A stretch of 64,000 bases of DNA, taken from assembly GCA_964019055.1 (NCBI GenBank), contig OZ025215.1:1947001-2011000 (forward strand), in the 5' to 3' direction. Source of the stretch: Anthopleura xanthogrammica (lineage: Eukaryota; Cnidaria; Anthozoa; Actiniaria; Actiniidae). The position numbers were made by a program, and so were the translations under genes. The notes below the pieces were generated by a model that worked only from the letters and a program-made list of their open reading frames with translations, did no database searches and was not told the origin of the DNA. How positions within the stretch are numbered: the first letter of the stretch is position 1; each line of letters starts with the position of its first letter. Positions 11,839-23,646 of this stretch are shown here, piece after piece.

Positions 11839-12551
11839 CTTGTTGTCGTAAGCCATCAAACGAGCCAAGGAATTTGACACGGAAGTGAATGTTGAGTATC
11901 TGTTTTCACAGGATCCATCACTGTGCGTCACGCAACTTGAGAACCAAGAACAATAAAAAAGGATGACCTTGATAGTTTTTTGGTCTTCCTATCGAATTCC
12001 CGCTCCAAAACCTTCGAATTTGATTTAAATGACAACAGTTACTTTAAAGCTCGTCTGCTAATACTATTTGCAAATTAGCAGCGTGATTCCCGCGCTAGCA
12101 GTACGTAATATTTTGACCGGACAATAATAAAGGAATTTGATATGATTCGCCTAACAATTTCAAGATATATTTCCAAGTCAACGCAACTTCATGCCGAGAT
12201 CTTCCCTTTTAAATGCAAATCCCTTAAGCTTAGTATTCTCCGACTTTAACTTTAGTCGTATACATCAAAATTTCTTTACCTCACCAAGGAACAATTTACA
12301 GTCTCAAAAAAATCATAGATTATTTTACCGAATTCTGTAAACCATTATTTATCATACATGGTATTTTTATCAGTTCACAAGAATTCGTTAATATTTCGAT
12401 GCACATCCAGGCAAATAGCCAGTTTCTTCTCATTTGGATTGCAGACTGACTATCGGCACTTCATTGGCTCCAGTAGAACTCTATGCTTATCGGTATAAAT
12501 CAATTGCATCATCGTTAGTGCTGTGATTTATAATTATTCAATTATTCTGAT
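11839..12551. other. Intergenic space between gene B stop and gene C start
   Basis: About 710 bp, AT-rich, with no open frame or repeat worth naming. It must hold the 3' end of gene B and the promoter and 5' UTR of gene C, but I could not point to a specific signal. Confidence 0.5.
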
Positions 12552-13512
12552 TCATATATCGTAGTCCTGGGTCGGAGCCTTATTGATTTTCGTGTTTCCA
12601 TAAGTATGAAGACTTTCGTAAACCGGTTTAGTCCGGTTTTCCTTCGTCAGGGACTGATATGTAGATTGCGGCGAGGAAGCTGTGGCATTTTGGAGTTGTT
12701 TAGGACTCGGAGCTTGTGATTCCGGCTGAACAGTTTCATATATCTGTTGCTTAGGTTTAGGGTTTGGCTTGGGCTTGGATGGGTTTGGTTTGTTAATTGA
12801 TTCATAGTATCCACCACTTTTATCAGTCGTTGTAGTATGGTGGCTAGGAACTTCGGTCTGTACATCTGATGGATCTACTGTACCATGTAAGTCAATCTGC
12901 TCGTAAGTAGAGCCTGTATTGGCAGGTAATGGAGCCATAGGCAGTCCTTCTTGTTTATTTGCAATAGCGTCCTGTTCAATTATTAAATGACAAGAAAAAT
13001 ATGTTTGTAAACTTTTTATAGCTAACAGGAAAGGGATATGATTGTGACAAGAAATAGAGGACAATAGGAAGATGGTGAGAGGATGCTACATTGTCATCAG
13101 TCGCACTGGTTTAATTTATTTATTTTTTCGTTTCCTTGTTTTCATTTCTTATATTTCGTTGTTCGTTTATTCTGATTACTTTGCTTGTTTAATTGTTTCT
13201 TTGCAGTGACTCACCTCATAAACATCTTGTGTTGTAGTAGTAGGTGCTTGTCTATTTAGAAGAGTCATGACGATACGTTAGTAAGAATCATCATATCAAG
13301 TAATCAGAAGGAAAAGAAGGTATATACATTTGATTTTAGGCGGGTACAAAAGTTGGAGTATTTGTCGTAGATTCAGTGGGGAAATGTTTAATCAGCTATG
13401 TTTTTCTATATCCCAATATTATGATTCCTTCATCTCTATTTTTTGAATACAAACTATTTTTTTTTTGGAATAAATAGGTTTTACCTGTTTTCAACTTTCC
13501 GTTTTGTTTCTT
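12552..13512 (-). CDS. Gene B cytoplasmic tail exons
   Basis: Exons 13485-13512 (28 nt, EETKRKVEN), 13215-13251 (37 nt, RQAPTTTTQDVYE) and 12552-12971 (420 nt with TGA stop). Tyrosine motifs in order: TYEQI, YYESI, IYETV, TYQSL and VYESL, then the end QDYDI. TYQSL and VYESL have YxxL-x9-YxxL spacing, as in long ITAMs. Proline-rich stretches lie between the motifs. No catalytic domain. Confidence 0.8.
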
Positions 13513-13859
13513 CTGCAAATATACGAAATAAACATGATTAGCTTTGTGAAAAAAAGAACGGCGAACCTTGGTTAGGTTATTGGTTAAACGCTTAACATAT
13601 TCCATGCATAATTTAATACTTTCAAAATATCCTAAGCATAGCAGTGCATAGTGGGACTTTTTCCCATATTTCCCATGCAGGCGGCATTTATTTCATAATG
13701 TAACAAAATCTGCCCTGTAAGGCCTAATGAATTACTTCTGAATGGCAGATATGGCCGTATTGAGCGGTTTGGGCAGTTCTGCCTTAGTCTCGCCCATGTG
13801 ATAACTTTAAAGAAGAACGAATATTTTGATTTAACAGGCCTTGATTATGTTTTACTTAC

Positions 13860-13958
13860 CAAGTTGTTTCCTAAGCTTTGTGATGTACACTAGGAGTAGA
13901 ACAATAAAAACCAAGAAAGCTACGTTGAATGCCAAACTAACAGCAAAAATTGGTGAAT
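13860..13958 (-). pseudogene. Gene B transmembrane exon with destroyed acceptor
   Basis: It codes a helix AVSLAFNVAFLVFIVLLLVY followed by basic TKLRKQL. The acceptor that is TTTTCCAG in gene D reads TTTTTCAA here, so normal splicing into this exon should fail. A TTAG 19 nt into the exon would be out of phase. Confidence 0.8.
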
Positions 13959-14078
13959 TTGAAAAATATCAGAATATAACCTTTTACGAATACAATATTT
14001 TTAAACGAGTAAAATTGTAAACAGAATGATGACTGGAGTTTCTCTTTTCGTATTGTTAGTGATTTAATACCGACTTAC

Positions 14079-14597
14079 CTGTACATGATTTTTCTTTCGT
14101 CGTATGATGCTCGTCTGAACGCGAATCTAATGCAGAAAAGTGAATGTTCAAAAACTTCAAAATTGTAAAAGAAAAAAGTCGAACTCTAAGCGATTATATA
14201 TATCATCATGGTATTTGATTGTGCCTCGTGAGACAAAAAAAGAAGCAATTTCTTGTAGGAATGGTTACGATAAAAAATAAGCTGTTAAAGGAAATAACTT
14301 CAAGCAGAATTCAGAACCAATTATGAAATGAGCGCCATGATACCTATAGATGAAAAAATGTACGAGTAATTGACCAAGAAAATGGAGCGCTTTTTACTAT
14401 TATTTTGTTTTGTATATTTTACTGTTTAATTGCACTTGAAAATCAAGAAAACAATTCTGCTTGTAGATCATTTTGAATCGCAAAACCATTCAAATAATTG
14501 TTATGGCAAAATTCTAAAAAATACCCAAACTTTTCAAACCTTTATTTTTTTGAATTTTCCCCTTTGCTATCAAAGTGCTTTTACCAGCCAAGTACTC
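14079..14597 (-). CDS. Gene B microexon (13 nt) and stalk exon
   Basis: Microexon 14585-14597 codes EYLA plus one base between TTAG and GTAAAA, phase 0 to 1. Stalk exon 14079-14126 (48 nt, phase 1-1) codes SRSDEHHTTKEKSCT. The microexon is needed to connect phase 0 of the membrane-proximal exon with phase 1 of the stalk. It is conserved in gene D. Confidence 0.7.
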
Positions 14598-14822
14598 CTA
14601 AGATTTAGCAAAGAAAAAAAAGAACATGGATATAAAACGAATTTGCGTATGTAAATTTTAGATTGTGATTTCTTCAATTCTTTTTTTGCATAAATTAAAA
14701 TGCAATATTATTGAAAAATACAATATTATGTCCAAGCTCGAAGGTTCACTTTCATTTTCTTGGCGAGTGAATGTTGGTGCTTATAATATTTGGAAATTTG
14801 AAATCATCATTATTTGCCTTAC

Positions 14823-15175
14823 CTTTTTCTCATCTTGCGTCAGAGCTCTTTGCAGCACCTGCGTTTTTCCAACCTTCATTTTGACATTTTTGTATCCATT
14901 GTACGTTTTATCGTCTTCAAGAGTGAAAACTCGTGGGAATATCTTGCCTGAGTCCGCTTTTATTTCTGCTGCTATGTAGTAGTGCAGTTTTTTCTTCTCA
15001 GCTTCTTCGTAGCTTTTCAGTTTTGTTGTATCGAAAGAACTTGTTTCATCCACTTTTACAACAATAATCTGATAGGTTTTGATTTGTCCATTGATGTTAG
15101 AACTTTTCCAAACTGTGACGTTGTTCACTTCTGCTGTAATGTTACCAACTAATTCAACAAATGGAGCAGGTGGAG
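14823..15175 (-). CDS. Gene B membrane-proximal domain
   Basis: A single 353-nt exon, phase 1-0. YQIIVVKVDE, LHYYIAAEI, FTLEDDKTYNGYKN and VLQRALT resemble the last extracellular beta domain of type IIb receptor tyrosine phosphatases (AAEL, GD..YNGY, Y.I..RA). In gene A the same domain is split by an intron. Confidence 0.75.
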
Positions 15176-15571
15176 CTGTAATAAATGAATTAACACTTTA
15201 AGAGCCTGTATCTGTAAGGATCGAGCAAAATTGGAAATGGCTCAAAAATCGCCCTACCTCAAACTTTGTGCCAACAAAGCCTGTCATCCAACTCATCTAA
15301 CGAATTGTTAAACAGTTTATATGATTTAGTTTTCCCAGATAGTAAAAGTTAATCCTCTTCGCTTCATCTTTACTCGCAATAACGTAGTGACTGATGTCAG
15401 GAAGAGCCCTTTTCGGGGTATGATGGTTGTGAAACATTTTTTTTTTTCATTCGAAGTGTAATACTATCGGGGAAAACTAAATCATATAAACTCTTTAACA
15501 ATTCCTCGTATCGACATCGCAACTTCGATCAACACTTTCGAGCTGGTATCCCAAGATCACTGATCACTCAC

Positions 15572-16019
15572 CATCGACCTTTGTAGTGCTGGATGACGGT
15601 GAGCTGTTGTCTCCCTTACCGCAAGCAGTGGTGGCAGACACTCGGAATGTATAACGAGTACCTGGATACAAGTTTGTAACCTCTTTAGTTGTGGATGATA
15701 CAGACACCCTGCCGTTATGTGAAAAACCGGTGTTGTAGTCTTTCTTTCCTTCGTATACAATCTAATGATAAACAAGGGGCATATATCAGCATGTTGATTT
15801 TCATTTTCACTGAACACTTTAAGTCTCAATTTTAGATTTTCAGCAGGTTTTTGGGGGTTATCAGGGTGAAAACAATTCAATGATTTTATTCCTTCCAGGA
15901 CATTTACAACGAACATACCGTATAGGATTCTATTTTTTCTGTAACCGATTTAGGTTTTTGCCATTTTAACAAAATTTCTTTTTTCTTGGTTGTCTGCAAG
16001 GTAAGATCTACCGGGGAAC
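15572..16019 (-). CDS. Gene B FN3 domain 6 (two exons)
   Basis: Exons 15919-16019 (SPVDLTLQ, ILLKWQKPKSV) and 15572-15761 (IVYEGKKDYNTGF, then GTRYTFRVSATTACGKG). Donors and acceptors are intact. Confidence 0.8.
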
Positions 16020-16279
16020 CTGAAACTGGATAGAAAACAGTCAATTATTTAAATCTCTAAATCCAAAAGTAATCTACAATTAAAACTGCGATCGGAAGTA
16101 AAATTGTTAGAAAGCAAGCTCAGTTTAATAGAGTCTTGGTGGTAGAATAGAGGACGAACACAGTACGTGGGAAGTAGAGAAAGGAAAAAAAAAATGAAAG
16201 GGGAAATGTCAATAGAGAGAAGGAGGAGGAAGCATGCAATAAAGAAAGAAAATAAAGAAAAACGACTTTCAACAATTAC

Positions 16280-16597
16280 CAGAGGTTTTCCAGGGATTTC
16301 AAGTTACTGGAAGGTCCTGCACCGGCACTTGTGTATCCTTTTATTGATATGTGATACTCAGCACAAACCAGTAGATTATGTAAAAAAAGACTACAACAAG
16401 AGGAGTTCATCATCTTCACTTTTCCTACAGCATCAATATAGATCTTCTAGCTCTTCCCCTTCTCACTAATGTCTGGTTAACTTCATAGGCAATAACAGGA
16501 CCATTAGATTTGCTTCGTGGAATTTGGCTCCAAGAGAATTTTAACGTTTTTTTATCAACTTCGCTGAATGTTATGTTAGACGGTGAGACACTGGGTG
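16280..16597 (-). pseudogene. Gene B FN3 domain 5 with frameshift
   Basis: It aligns with gene C 296-610, but has two extra bases near 16435, which bring a TAG at 16425-16427 into frame, and one extra base near the end. The total excess is 3 bp, so the tail frame is restored only after the stop. Confidence 0.85.
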
Positions 16598-16709
16598 CTG
16601 GAGATGGAAAAAGAAGGCACATTTATAGAAGTGAAAGAACAACTTACATCGCTATACAACCTGGTAAAAACGTACGCAATACAATAAGGCCGACATTACT
16701 TTTACTCAC

Positions 16710-17006
16710 CATAAACTGGTATCACAACCGTTTTTGTGGGTGTGTCTGGTCCTTCCTTGTTGGTGACCCCCCTGACACGGAACTCGTACGTCACCCCTCC
16801 CCAGACAGGAATCGTTACAGTTAGTTTGCTCTTATCGACAGTTTCCACCTTCAAAGTAGGATCTTCACCATGGTTGTATGACACTTTGTAATGGCGAACA
16901 TTATCAACACAAACCACAGGTTTTTGCCAAGTTAGTGTTACTTGTGGAACTGAAGGACCGTTGGGTGGAAGGATGTTTCCCAAAAGATTAGTAGGAGCAG
17001 ATGAAG
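16710..17006 (-). CDS. Gene B FN3 domain 4
   Basis: 297 nt, phase 1-1, with TNLLGNILP, TLTWQKPV and VTYEFRVRGVTN. Intact splice sites. Closest match is gene C 1256-1552. Confidence 0.8.
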
Positions 17007-17448
17007 CTGAGGAACAAAGTTTAGTGCACAAAACACATATTCGTAATTTTATAATAAGCTATCATTACACTGAATACGTATATTTGCTTCATATTTTAGA
17101 ATTTAAAATCCAACATATAAGAGCCGCTTAGCTTAGAAAATAAATGCATCTTTTAAAACAATTGACTGAGATGAAAAACCCAAGATAAGACGCTTATCAA
17201 GTAAATTCCATTTCTCACATCAAGAAGTCGTTTAGATAGGATATGTAAAGCGCATAAAACTTTCGAAAAATGAACCAGTGCTTGAAAAAAAAAAACACAC
17301 AAATAAAAGGTAGTAATGTTTTTGCGTTTGTTTTTCTGATAAATATTTATCTCTAAGTACTAGCTAGTCCAAACTCATCATAACTCTTCATTTCAAAGCG
17401 AAATACAATAACGAAGCAATTGAAAATGTTAAAGATATCAATGCTTAC

Positions 17449-17748
17449 CATCTTCAGCTGTAGTTCTTTGGATTTCAGGTGTATAAGGACCATCTTTGAT
17501 TGTATAGGCCAATATTCTGAAGGAGTACTGAGTACACTTGTACAGTCCAGTCAGTACATGCGACAGAGTCGTATTTCCTTGAAACTCCCTCTCTGCTGAA
17601 GAGCTACCAGCTTTTCCATATCTCAATTTAAACTTTCTTATGATACCATTTTGTATTGTTGGCAAAGCCCAACTCAGTTGAACACTAGTAGAATCCCGAA
17701 CAATCACTTGGAAGTTAACAGGCTGACCAGGAGAAAACGGATTTGATT
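17449..17748 (-). CDS. Gene B FN3 domain 3
   Basis: QPVNFQVIV, QLSWALPTIQNG and CTQYSFRILAYTIKDGPYT mark the domain. At the position where gene C has a CAG acceptor, gene B has no AG. The start given here uses an AG 15 nt further upstream that keeps phase 1 and an open frame. That choice is a guess. Confidence 0.65.
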
Positions 17749-18034
17749 CTTGGGTGAGTTGAAATGATGTATACACCAAACTGCAGAAGTTTAGCCCGTG
17801 GAAAGTCGATACTAGCTAGTGGGGTCGATTTTGAACTAATCATTCTCAACTCAGAAAAAATGTAAGAGTGTTGTGTGTTAAAAGTATTGAACATAGTTGC
17901 ACTGCACGTGGAGTGATCGTCATGGGAACTGATGGCTGCAAATTAAATATCAAAATATTACGTAAAACAAAATAACTGAATTCGAAGGTTACTTTCTACC
18001 TAGACGACATCTTATGTCATATAAAGAAGCTTAC

Positions 18035-18251
18035 CATCTTCTAATGTTCGCCTGGTCACATAGACATTGATAGGCCCATCTCCCTTATCGTTACGAACAA
18101 CTACTGTGACGTTGTACACTGTCCACTTTCTCAGACCACTAAACGTGTGACTGGTTTGTCGAGGAGCTACAGTACTTTCACGTCTATCACTTCCTGAGAT
18201 ACAAAATACTTTGTATCCACGAAAAGGACCATTGATTCCAAATGCCGGTGC
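18035..18251 (-). CDS. Gene B FN3 domain 2, second exon only
   Basis: 217 nt, same length and phases as 2714-2930 of gene C and very similar (INGPFRGYKVFCIS, WTVYNVTVVVRNDKGDGP). Its partner first exon (71 nt) is missing, so it cannot join the signal-peptide exon in frame (phase 1 into phase 0). Confidence 0.8.
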
Positions 18252-18334
18252 CTTAAAGAAAGTCAAACAAGACCGTTCAACCAAACTATACAGTATAAGC
18301 ATGATGCTCCCCTTTTTAATCCCTTTTTAATTCA

Positions 18335-19215
18335 ATCTGTGAGTTAGCCATGCCCTGCCTTAGATCAGCCCAGAGGTTGTTTCAGGGTTCTATCTGTGAG
18401 TTAGCCATGCCCTGCCTTAGATCAGCCAAGAGGTTGTTTCAGGGTTCTATCTGTGAGTTAGCCATGCCCTGCCTTAGATCAGCCAAGAGGTTGTTTCAGG
18501 GTTCTATCTGTGAGTTAGCCATGCCCTGACTTAGATCAGCCCAGAGGTTGTTTCAAGGTTCTATCTGTGAGTTAGCCATGCCCTGACTTAGATCAGCCCA
18601 GAGGTTGTTTCAGGGTTCTATCTGTGAGTTAGCCATGCCCTGCCTTAGATCAGCCCAGAGGTTGTTTCAGGGTTTGATCTGTGAGTTAGCCATGCCCTGC
18701 CTTAGATCAGCCCAGAGGTTGTTTCAGGGTTCTATCTGTGAGTTAGCCATGCCCTGACTTAGATCAGCCCAGAGGTTGTTTCAGGGTTCTATCTGTGAGT
18801 TAGCCATGCCCTGCCTTAGATCAGCCCAGAGGTTGTTTCAGGGTTCTATCTGTGAGTTAGCCATGCCCTAACTTAGATCAGCCCAGAGGTTGTTTCAGGG
18901 TTCTATCTGTGAGTTAGCCATGCCCTGACTAAGATCAGCCCAGAGGTTGTTTCAGGGTTTGATCTGTGAGTTAGCCATGCCCTGACTTAGATCAGCCCAG
19001 AGGTTGTTTCAGGGTTTGATCTGTGAGTTAGCCATGCCCTGACTTAGATCAGCCCAGAGGTTGTTTCAGGGTTCGATCTGTGAGTTAGCCATGCCCTGAC
19101 TAAGATCAGCCCAGAGGTTGTTTCAGGGTTCAATCTGTGAGTTAGCCTTGCCCTGACTTAGATCTGCCCAGAGGTTGTTTCAGGGTTCAATCTGTGAGTT
19201 AGCCTTGCCCTGACG
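18335..19215. repeat. 57-bp minisatellite at the gene B deletion junction, about 15 copies
   Basis: Tandem units of about 57 bp with scattered substitutions. One unit begins like the unique intron sequence that precedes FN3-2b in gene C (about 3130-3165), so the array was probably seeded from local intron DNA. It joins the broken discoidin-1 exon directly to the FN3-2b intron. Confidence 0.95.
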
Positions 19216-19376
19216 TGTACTTGGTCCCCATCCTCTGCCGGCTGCTCCATTCAAACGTGCATTCTTTGGTTCATAACGAGTGTCGCCACTAGTACTACCA
19301 AAATACGAAGATGCTGTAAATCTGTCATCAGGTATAATACTACTGTCTGCTATACCAACAGGACTGTCCTGACAAC
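19216..19376 (-). pseudogene. Gene B discoidin-1 first exon, truncated
   Basis: After an intact acceptor the frame reads CQDSPVGIADSSIIPDDRFT and continues to GRGWGPST, then homology stops abruptly at about 19216 and 57-bp minisatellite begins. The missing half would hold the LQIDLG core. No donor is left. Confidence 0.85.
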
Positions 19377-20117
19377 CTGTGACAAAGTAAAAGAATGAGC
19401 AATTGAGCAATGATTGCAAACTGCTCCGGAGGTTTAAGCGCCGACCGTCATATAAGCTGCATTTGAAGTCACTCAACTATGATAAAAAAGAACGCGCTAA
19501 TACTAGACTCTTCTTTCCATCATGTGTGGGATACAAGAAAAAATATTTCATGCCGGATCATAACAAGTACGATAATACCACCTTTTGAATCTACATTTAC
19601 CTCCCTGTGAATTCTAATTTACACCATTTTGTTTCACCAACGCAAAGTCACTAAGATGGTTGGGAACCACAACAGCGTGTAACCAATTATTGTGGACCGC
19701 TTTTTTTTCTTTTTCAAATACAATATGTTATAGAAAAAGCAAGTTAGAGAATAAACGCGAGTGCTTTATGGGATTTAGAGTTTCGAGCATTGATAGAAAG
19801 CCACGTATTTTCCCTGTGCTTCAAGGCTCCCACCACTTGACACCCTGGTTTCTCTATGGGACATAGAGCATTGAAATACTGATTGCTGATTGGTCAAGTA
19901 AGTATGGCTATATTCTAATACGAATTTTATCATCTTCGAGTGTTGAGCTTACTCGTAAGATATATATTTTCAACGCGAGAAGATAAAATTACAATCTGCA
20001 TGTAATGTTTATTATATAGATAGCGATTTTCAGCCTAGCATCTTATATAGTCAGCTATTCATTGACACCAATAAAGGTCTTGGATTTTAGAGCATTGGTT
20101 TTATTCAGCTTGCTTTA

Positions 20118-20188
20118 ATGATCCTTAACATTACAGTTGACTTTTGCAAATCCTTAGCAACAGCCAACTGTAATGTTAAGGATTATTG
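20118..20188. repeat. Short hairpin (inverted repeat)
   Basis: ATCCTTAACATTACAGTTG and its reverse complement are separated by about 30 bp. It might be a small MITE relic. Confidence 0.65.
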
Positions 20189-20319
20189 TAAAGAATGTGC
20201 AAGTTTGATGCTACAAAACCAACGGACTTTTTATTGTTCAAAAACAATGGTTTGCGTCAACTGCGAAAGTGGTGTATTGCACTTTAGATATACGTTTTTA
20301 AGTTATATTAAGTGAGTTG

Positions 20320-21308
20320 TAGAGGCCACAAATGTAATAACTGGCCTCAAATGTAATAACTGGCCTCAAATGTAATAACTGGCTCCAAATGTAATAACTG
20401 TTGGCCTCAAATGTAATAACTGGCTCCAAATGTAATAACTGTTGGCCTCAAATGTAATAACTGGCCTCAGATGTAATTGAAAACATAAGTGTTTGTTTGG
20501 AAATCCCCCCTGTAAAATGTTGTTACTGTTGTTGTTGTTGTTGTTGTTGTTGTTGCTGCTGCTGCTGCTCAAGGTCTTTAATGCAAAAGTCAATCTGTAG
20601 TGTTTTGCCGGTTCACCGTTAACGTGATGCTTAAACTATCTTATGACTTACGAATTTTTGAACGCAAGCCATCAAGTATTATAAATTTCCGTGCAAATTT
20701 CCATATAGTTTTCAGTTCAGTCGTTCTAACCAAATAAAGATTGAATTATGACTTTATAATTATATGCTTTTGATGTTCATTTCTTGAATCTGTATGTTAA
20801 CTGAATGGGACACGATAAAGGCTTATGTGTGCGTGTGCGCGCGATCATAATTCTAGGTCATGTCCAATGCCAATATCATCCCGCATATAGAAAAGAAAAA
20901 TACAGATTCCTATTATTAATAAGTTATTGTGCACTAAAGCTTCGAGAAACATAAAATTCGTATTCGTACAAAATCCGAAAGTAAATTTCGTGTAGCTTTC
21001 CTAAGCAAATAACGTAAGACGATTCATAGTTGTTTAAATATCGATCTGCTAACACCTCAGTGACTGAGTGGGTGACCCCTTACAATAACTCGTTCCTACG
21101 CTTCTATAAATATGTCAACTGTTTTTTTGCTTTGTTTTCATGTTTGTTTTTCTCAATTTATAGTTGTTGCATTTGAGGCCAACAATTATTACATTCGAGG
21201 CCAACAGTTATTACATTTGAAGCCAGTTATTACATTTGAAGCCAACAGTTATTACACTTGAAGCCAGTTATTACATTTGAGGCCAATTATTACATTTGTG
21301 GCCTCTAC
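20320..21308. mobile_element. Foldback element with tandem-repeat termini, in gene B intron 1
   Basis: The left end (20320-20475) has several copies of an about 19-22 bp unit ending TAATAACTGG, and the right end (21168-21308) has the inverted units, with outer ends GTAGAGGCCACAAATG. No coding capacity was seen in the roughly 690 bp between. This is typical of a non-autonomous foldback DNA element. Confidence 0.7.
20521..20570. repeat. (TTG)n/(CTG)n microsatellite
   Basis: A TTG run passing into CTG inside the foldback element. Confidence 0.9.
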
Positions 21309-22494
21309 ACGTTTATGGAATTTGTAATAAATGTTACATGTTATTGTACTTATCTGTTGTTTTTTTACTTGGAATGAAGCGCCATTCAGTCTATTTGACC
21401 TTTTATTTACCTTTAATTTAGCCTCTGTTGTCCGTTGTAGAGCCTTGTATTCTTCGAACGGTTCGTTGATATTTGAATCTAGTATATTCAAGTTCTACTC
21501 GACCAACGTTATTTATTATTGTTCTTTAATAAGTTAATCAAATTCATCTTTTTAAAAACACAAGAATTTTGACATTCAACGGAGGGAATTGTTTACACAG
21601 CGCGCGCTACGGCTTTGACTCTACTTAAAAGCGTACCGCCTTAAAGTAGAGTAAAAGCTGTAGCGCCCGGGGGGAGGGGAAGTTCATGACAAATACATAT
21701 CAGAAAAAAAACTGTCAAAATCAGATAACAAAAACTGTCAAATATAAAAACTAACTGGAGTTATTTTTATCAAACGCACCAAGCAAGTCTGGACATAACA
21801 AAAATTAAGTTTAAAGAAATAGTCCGGAAATTCTTTGCCATCATCAGTATAAAAGAACTTATAGTATATTGGTATGTCTATATATACAGGTTGTCTTAAA
21901 TGTTCTAAATACAAATTTCATCTGCTAGCTAAGATCGAAAAGACTTGGCCAAATAAACAAAGCTGATTCGAAACCGAATATTCAATAGACAATTTCAACA
22001 ACTGAATGCCATTACAAAATACTCGGTAAATATTTTGTAGTAATATTCACTGAGCTTTTTAAGCAAGTCCCGTTAAAGGCCTTAACGGACATTAGTTGGA
22101 AACTTGAAGGCGTTTAAAAAAACTAGAAGCAATCTTCAATACTTTCCTGCCCTTGTTTGTTAATTTGTTTCCGGGCCGGTAATGTCCCGTTTGCCAAATG
22201 CGAAACTACGGTTTGCATGTATATATCAAGTAGCTTTTACAATAACAGATTAAATCTCAGTGTCACGGTTTTGTGTTTGGAAGAAACGAGTAATTCCTTA
22301 ATTGATTTATATTCTACACCTCATAATTGTTCAAGCCTGGAAGCCAAGAATGTTAGTCTTCTTCAAGTGTATATTGTTTGTTTTTGCAGTGGATGTGTTT
22401 TAGCTTGTTTTAACATGCTTACCAGCTATGCTTTAAACATGTTTATCAGCTCCCTTAATTGATTATTATATATGTAAAAAGATTGTAAACTTAC

Positions 22495-22573
22495 CAGTCG
22501 ATTGGTGTAGGACGATAGATATGAAAATGGTAAGCCCTTTGAGGAAACGTCGATTCGATGAAGAGCTCTCCAT
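22495..22573 (-). CDS. Gene B exon 1: signal peptide
   Basis: ATG at 22573, 26 codons plus one base, with FLKGLTIFISIVLHQS then GTAAGT. It is nearly identical to the leader exon of gene A, so A and B share an origin at their 5' ends. Confidence 0.8.
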
Positions 22574-23370
22574 GCTCAATAATCTGCTGTTATTGGAATT
22601 AAAGGCTTAACACGGAAGTCATATTGATGTCTACGTCAGGTCGTCGAGGAGTACGTCACGTAACATGTGACATTGTGATGGATCCAATCGTAAGAATAAA
22701 AAAGAATATGGAGTTCCATTGTCTTTGTTAATTCACTTTCCACAAGTCTTAATTCTTTGTTTCCAGTTCTTTTATTTCATAAACTTTTTGATGAAAAAGT
22801 AACAAAAACCAACTTTCTACTTGGAAATTCATAACGGCATTGATATAATCATTAAGTATTTTTTCCATAAAACCTAAATTAAGGTGACGACTACTTTAGC
22901 AAGGAGTAATTACAAAATGCTCTTAGAAAGATAATTTACACAGAATTTAACGCTGATTCCAAAAATGAAAAGAAAAATGGGGTATCTCTAGCTTGTTTTT
23001 AAGATAATGAATTTTGAATATCACCATTTTGACAAGTTTTCGAAAGAAAAATTGCGGAAATCAAGCTTTGCACACAAAAAATCATAACTCAAAAAATAGA
23101 AAAGCCCTGGAAGCAATTTTCTCAGGACATCTACTTTAAACATTATTTTCAAATATAAAGTAAAATATTTGAAGAAAGTTTTTAAAATAAGCTCAAAATT
23201 TTGCATCTTGTTAGCTCAATGAACTGAAAATCGTACTCAAATGATGACATTAAAAACACTTCTAAAACTCATTAATATTCAAGGAGGCTAAGAGCCAATC
23301 GTGTCGCCCAAACTAAACACGTGACGTATATTTTATACTAGGATAAAGGTCCATCAAACTAAAAGTCGGG

Positions 23371-23646
23371 GGCGGTTTTGAATATCTCAGGGGAGTGCGG
23401 GGCTGATTAATAATTCATATCCGTGCTGATACAATGCATTTGTGCTTGATGAACCGTTGTAGTTATAAAACTGTTTAATAAACATGAGTGTTTTAACTGC
23501 AGTTTCATTGCAGTTAAAACACTCATGTTTATTAAACAGTTCAATATCTACAACAATTCATCAAAGACAAATGCATTGTATCAGCACGTATATGAATTAT
23601 TAATCAAACCTGCACTCTCCCGAAATCAGCTCAAAACGGCCCTCTC
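23371..23646. mobile_element. Long-hairpin MITE-like element
   Basis: Arms of about 135 bp (23371-23505 and 23512-23646) are nearly perfect reverse complements with almost no spacer, and carry TTAATAAACATGAGTG. No ORF. Confidence 0.75.

Larger units (their letters stand above)
12552..22573 (-). pseudogene. Gene B: decayed discoidin/FN3 receptor paralogue
   Basis: Exons recognisable in gene order: signal peptide 22495-22573, truncated discoidin-1 19216-19376, FN3-2b 18035-18251, FN3-3 17449-17748, FN3-4 16710-17006, FN3-5 16280-16597, FN3-6 15919-16019 and 15572-15761, membrane-proximal 14823-15175, microexon 14585-14597, stalk 14079-14126, membrane 13860-13958, tail exons 13485-13512, 13215-13251 and 12552-12971. 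Lesions: (1) discoidins 2-4, Ig, FN3-1 and FN3-2a are deleted, with a minisatellite at the junction; (2) the usual FN3-3 acceptor is gone; (3) a 2-bp insertion near 16435 gives a stop at 16425-16427; (4) the membrane-exon acceptor CAG has become CAA. A shortened product by exon skipping is conceivable, since the leader could splice in phase to FN3-3, but several lesions together favour a pseudogene. Confidence 0.8.

Noticed and set aside
22157..22462. 101-codon plus-strand frame near gene B start
   Set aside because: Low-complexity AT-rich DNA, no recognisable family and no supporting splice or context signals.
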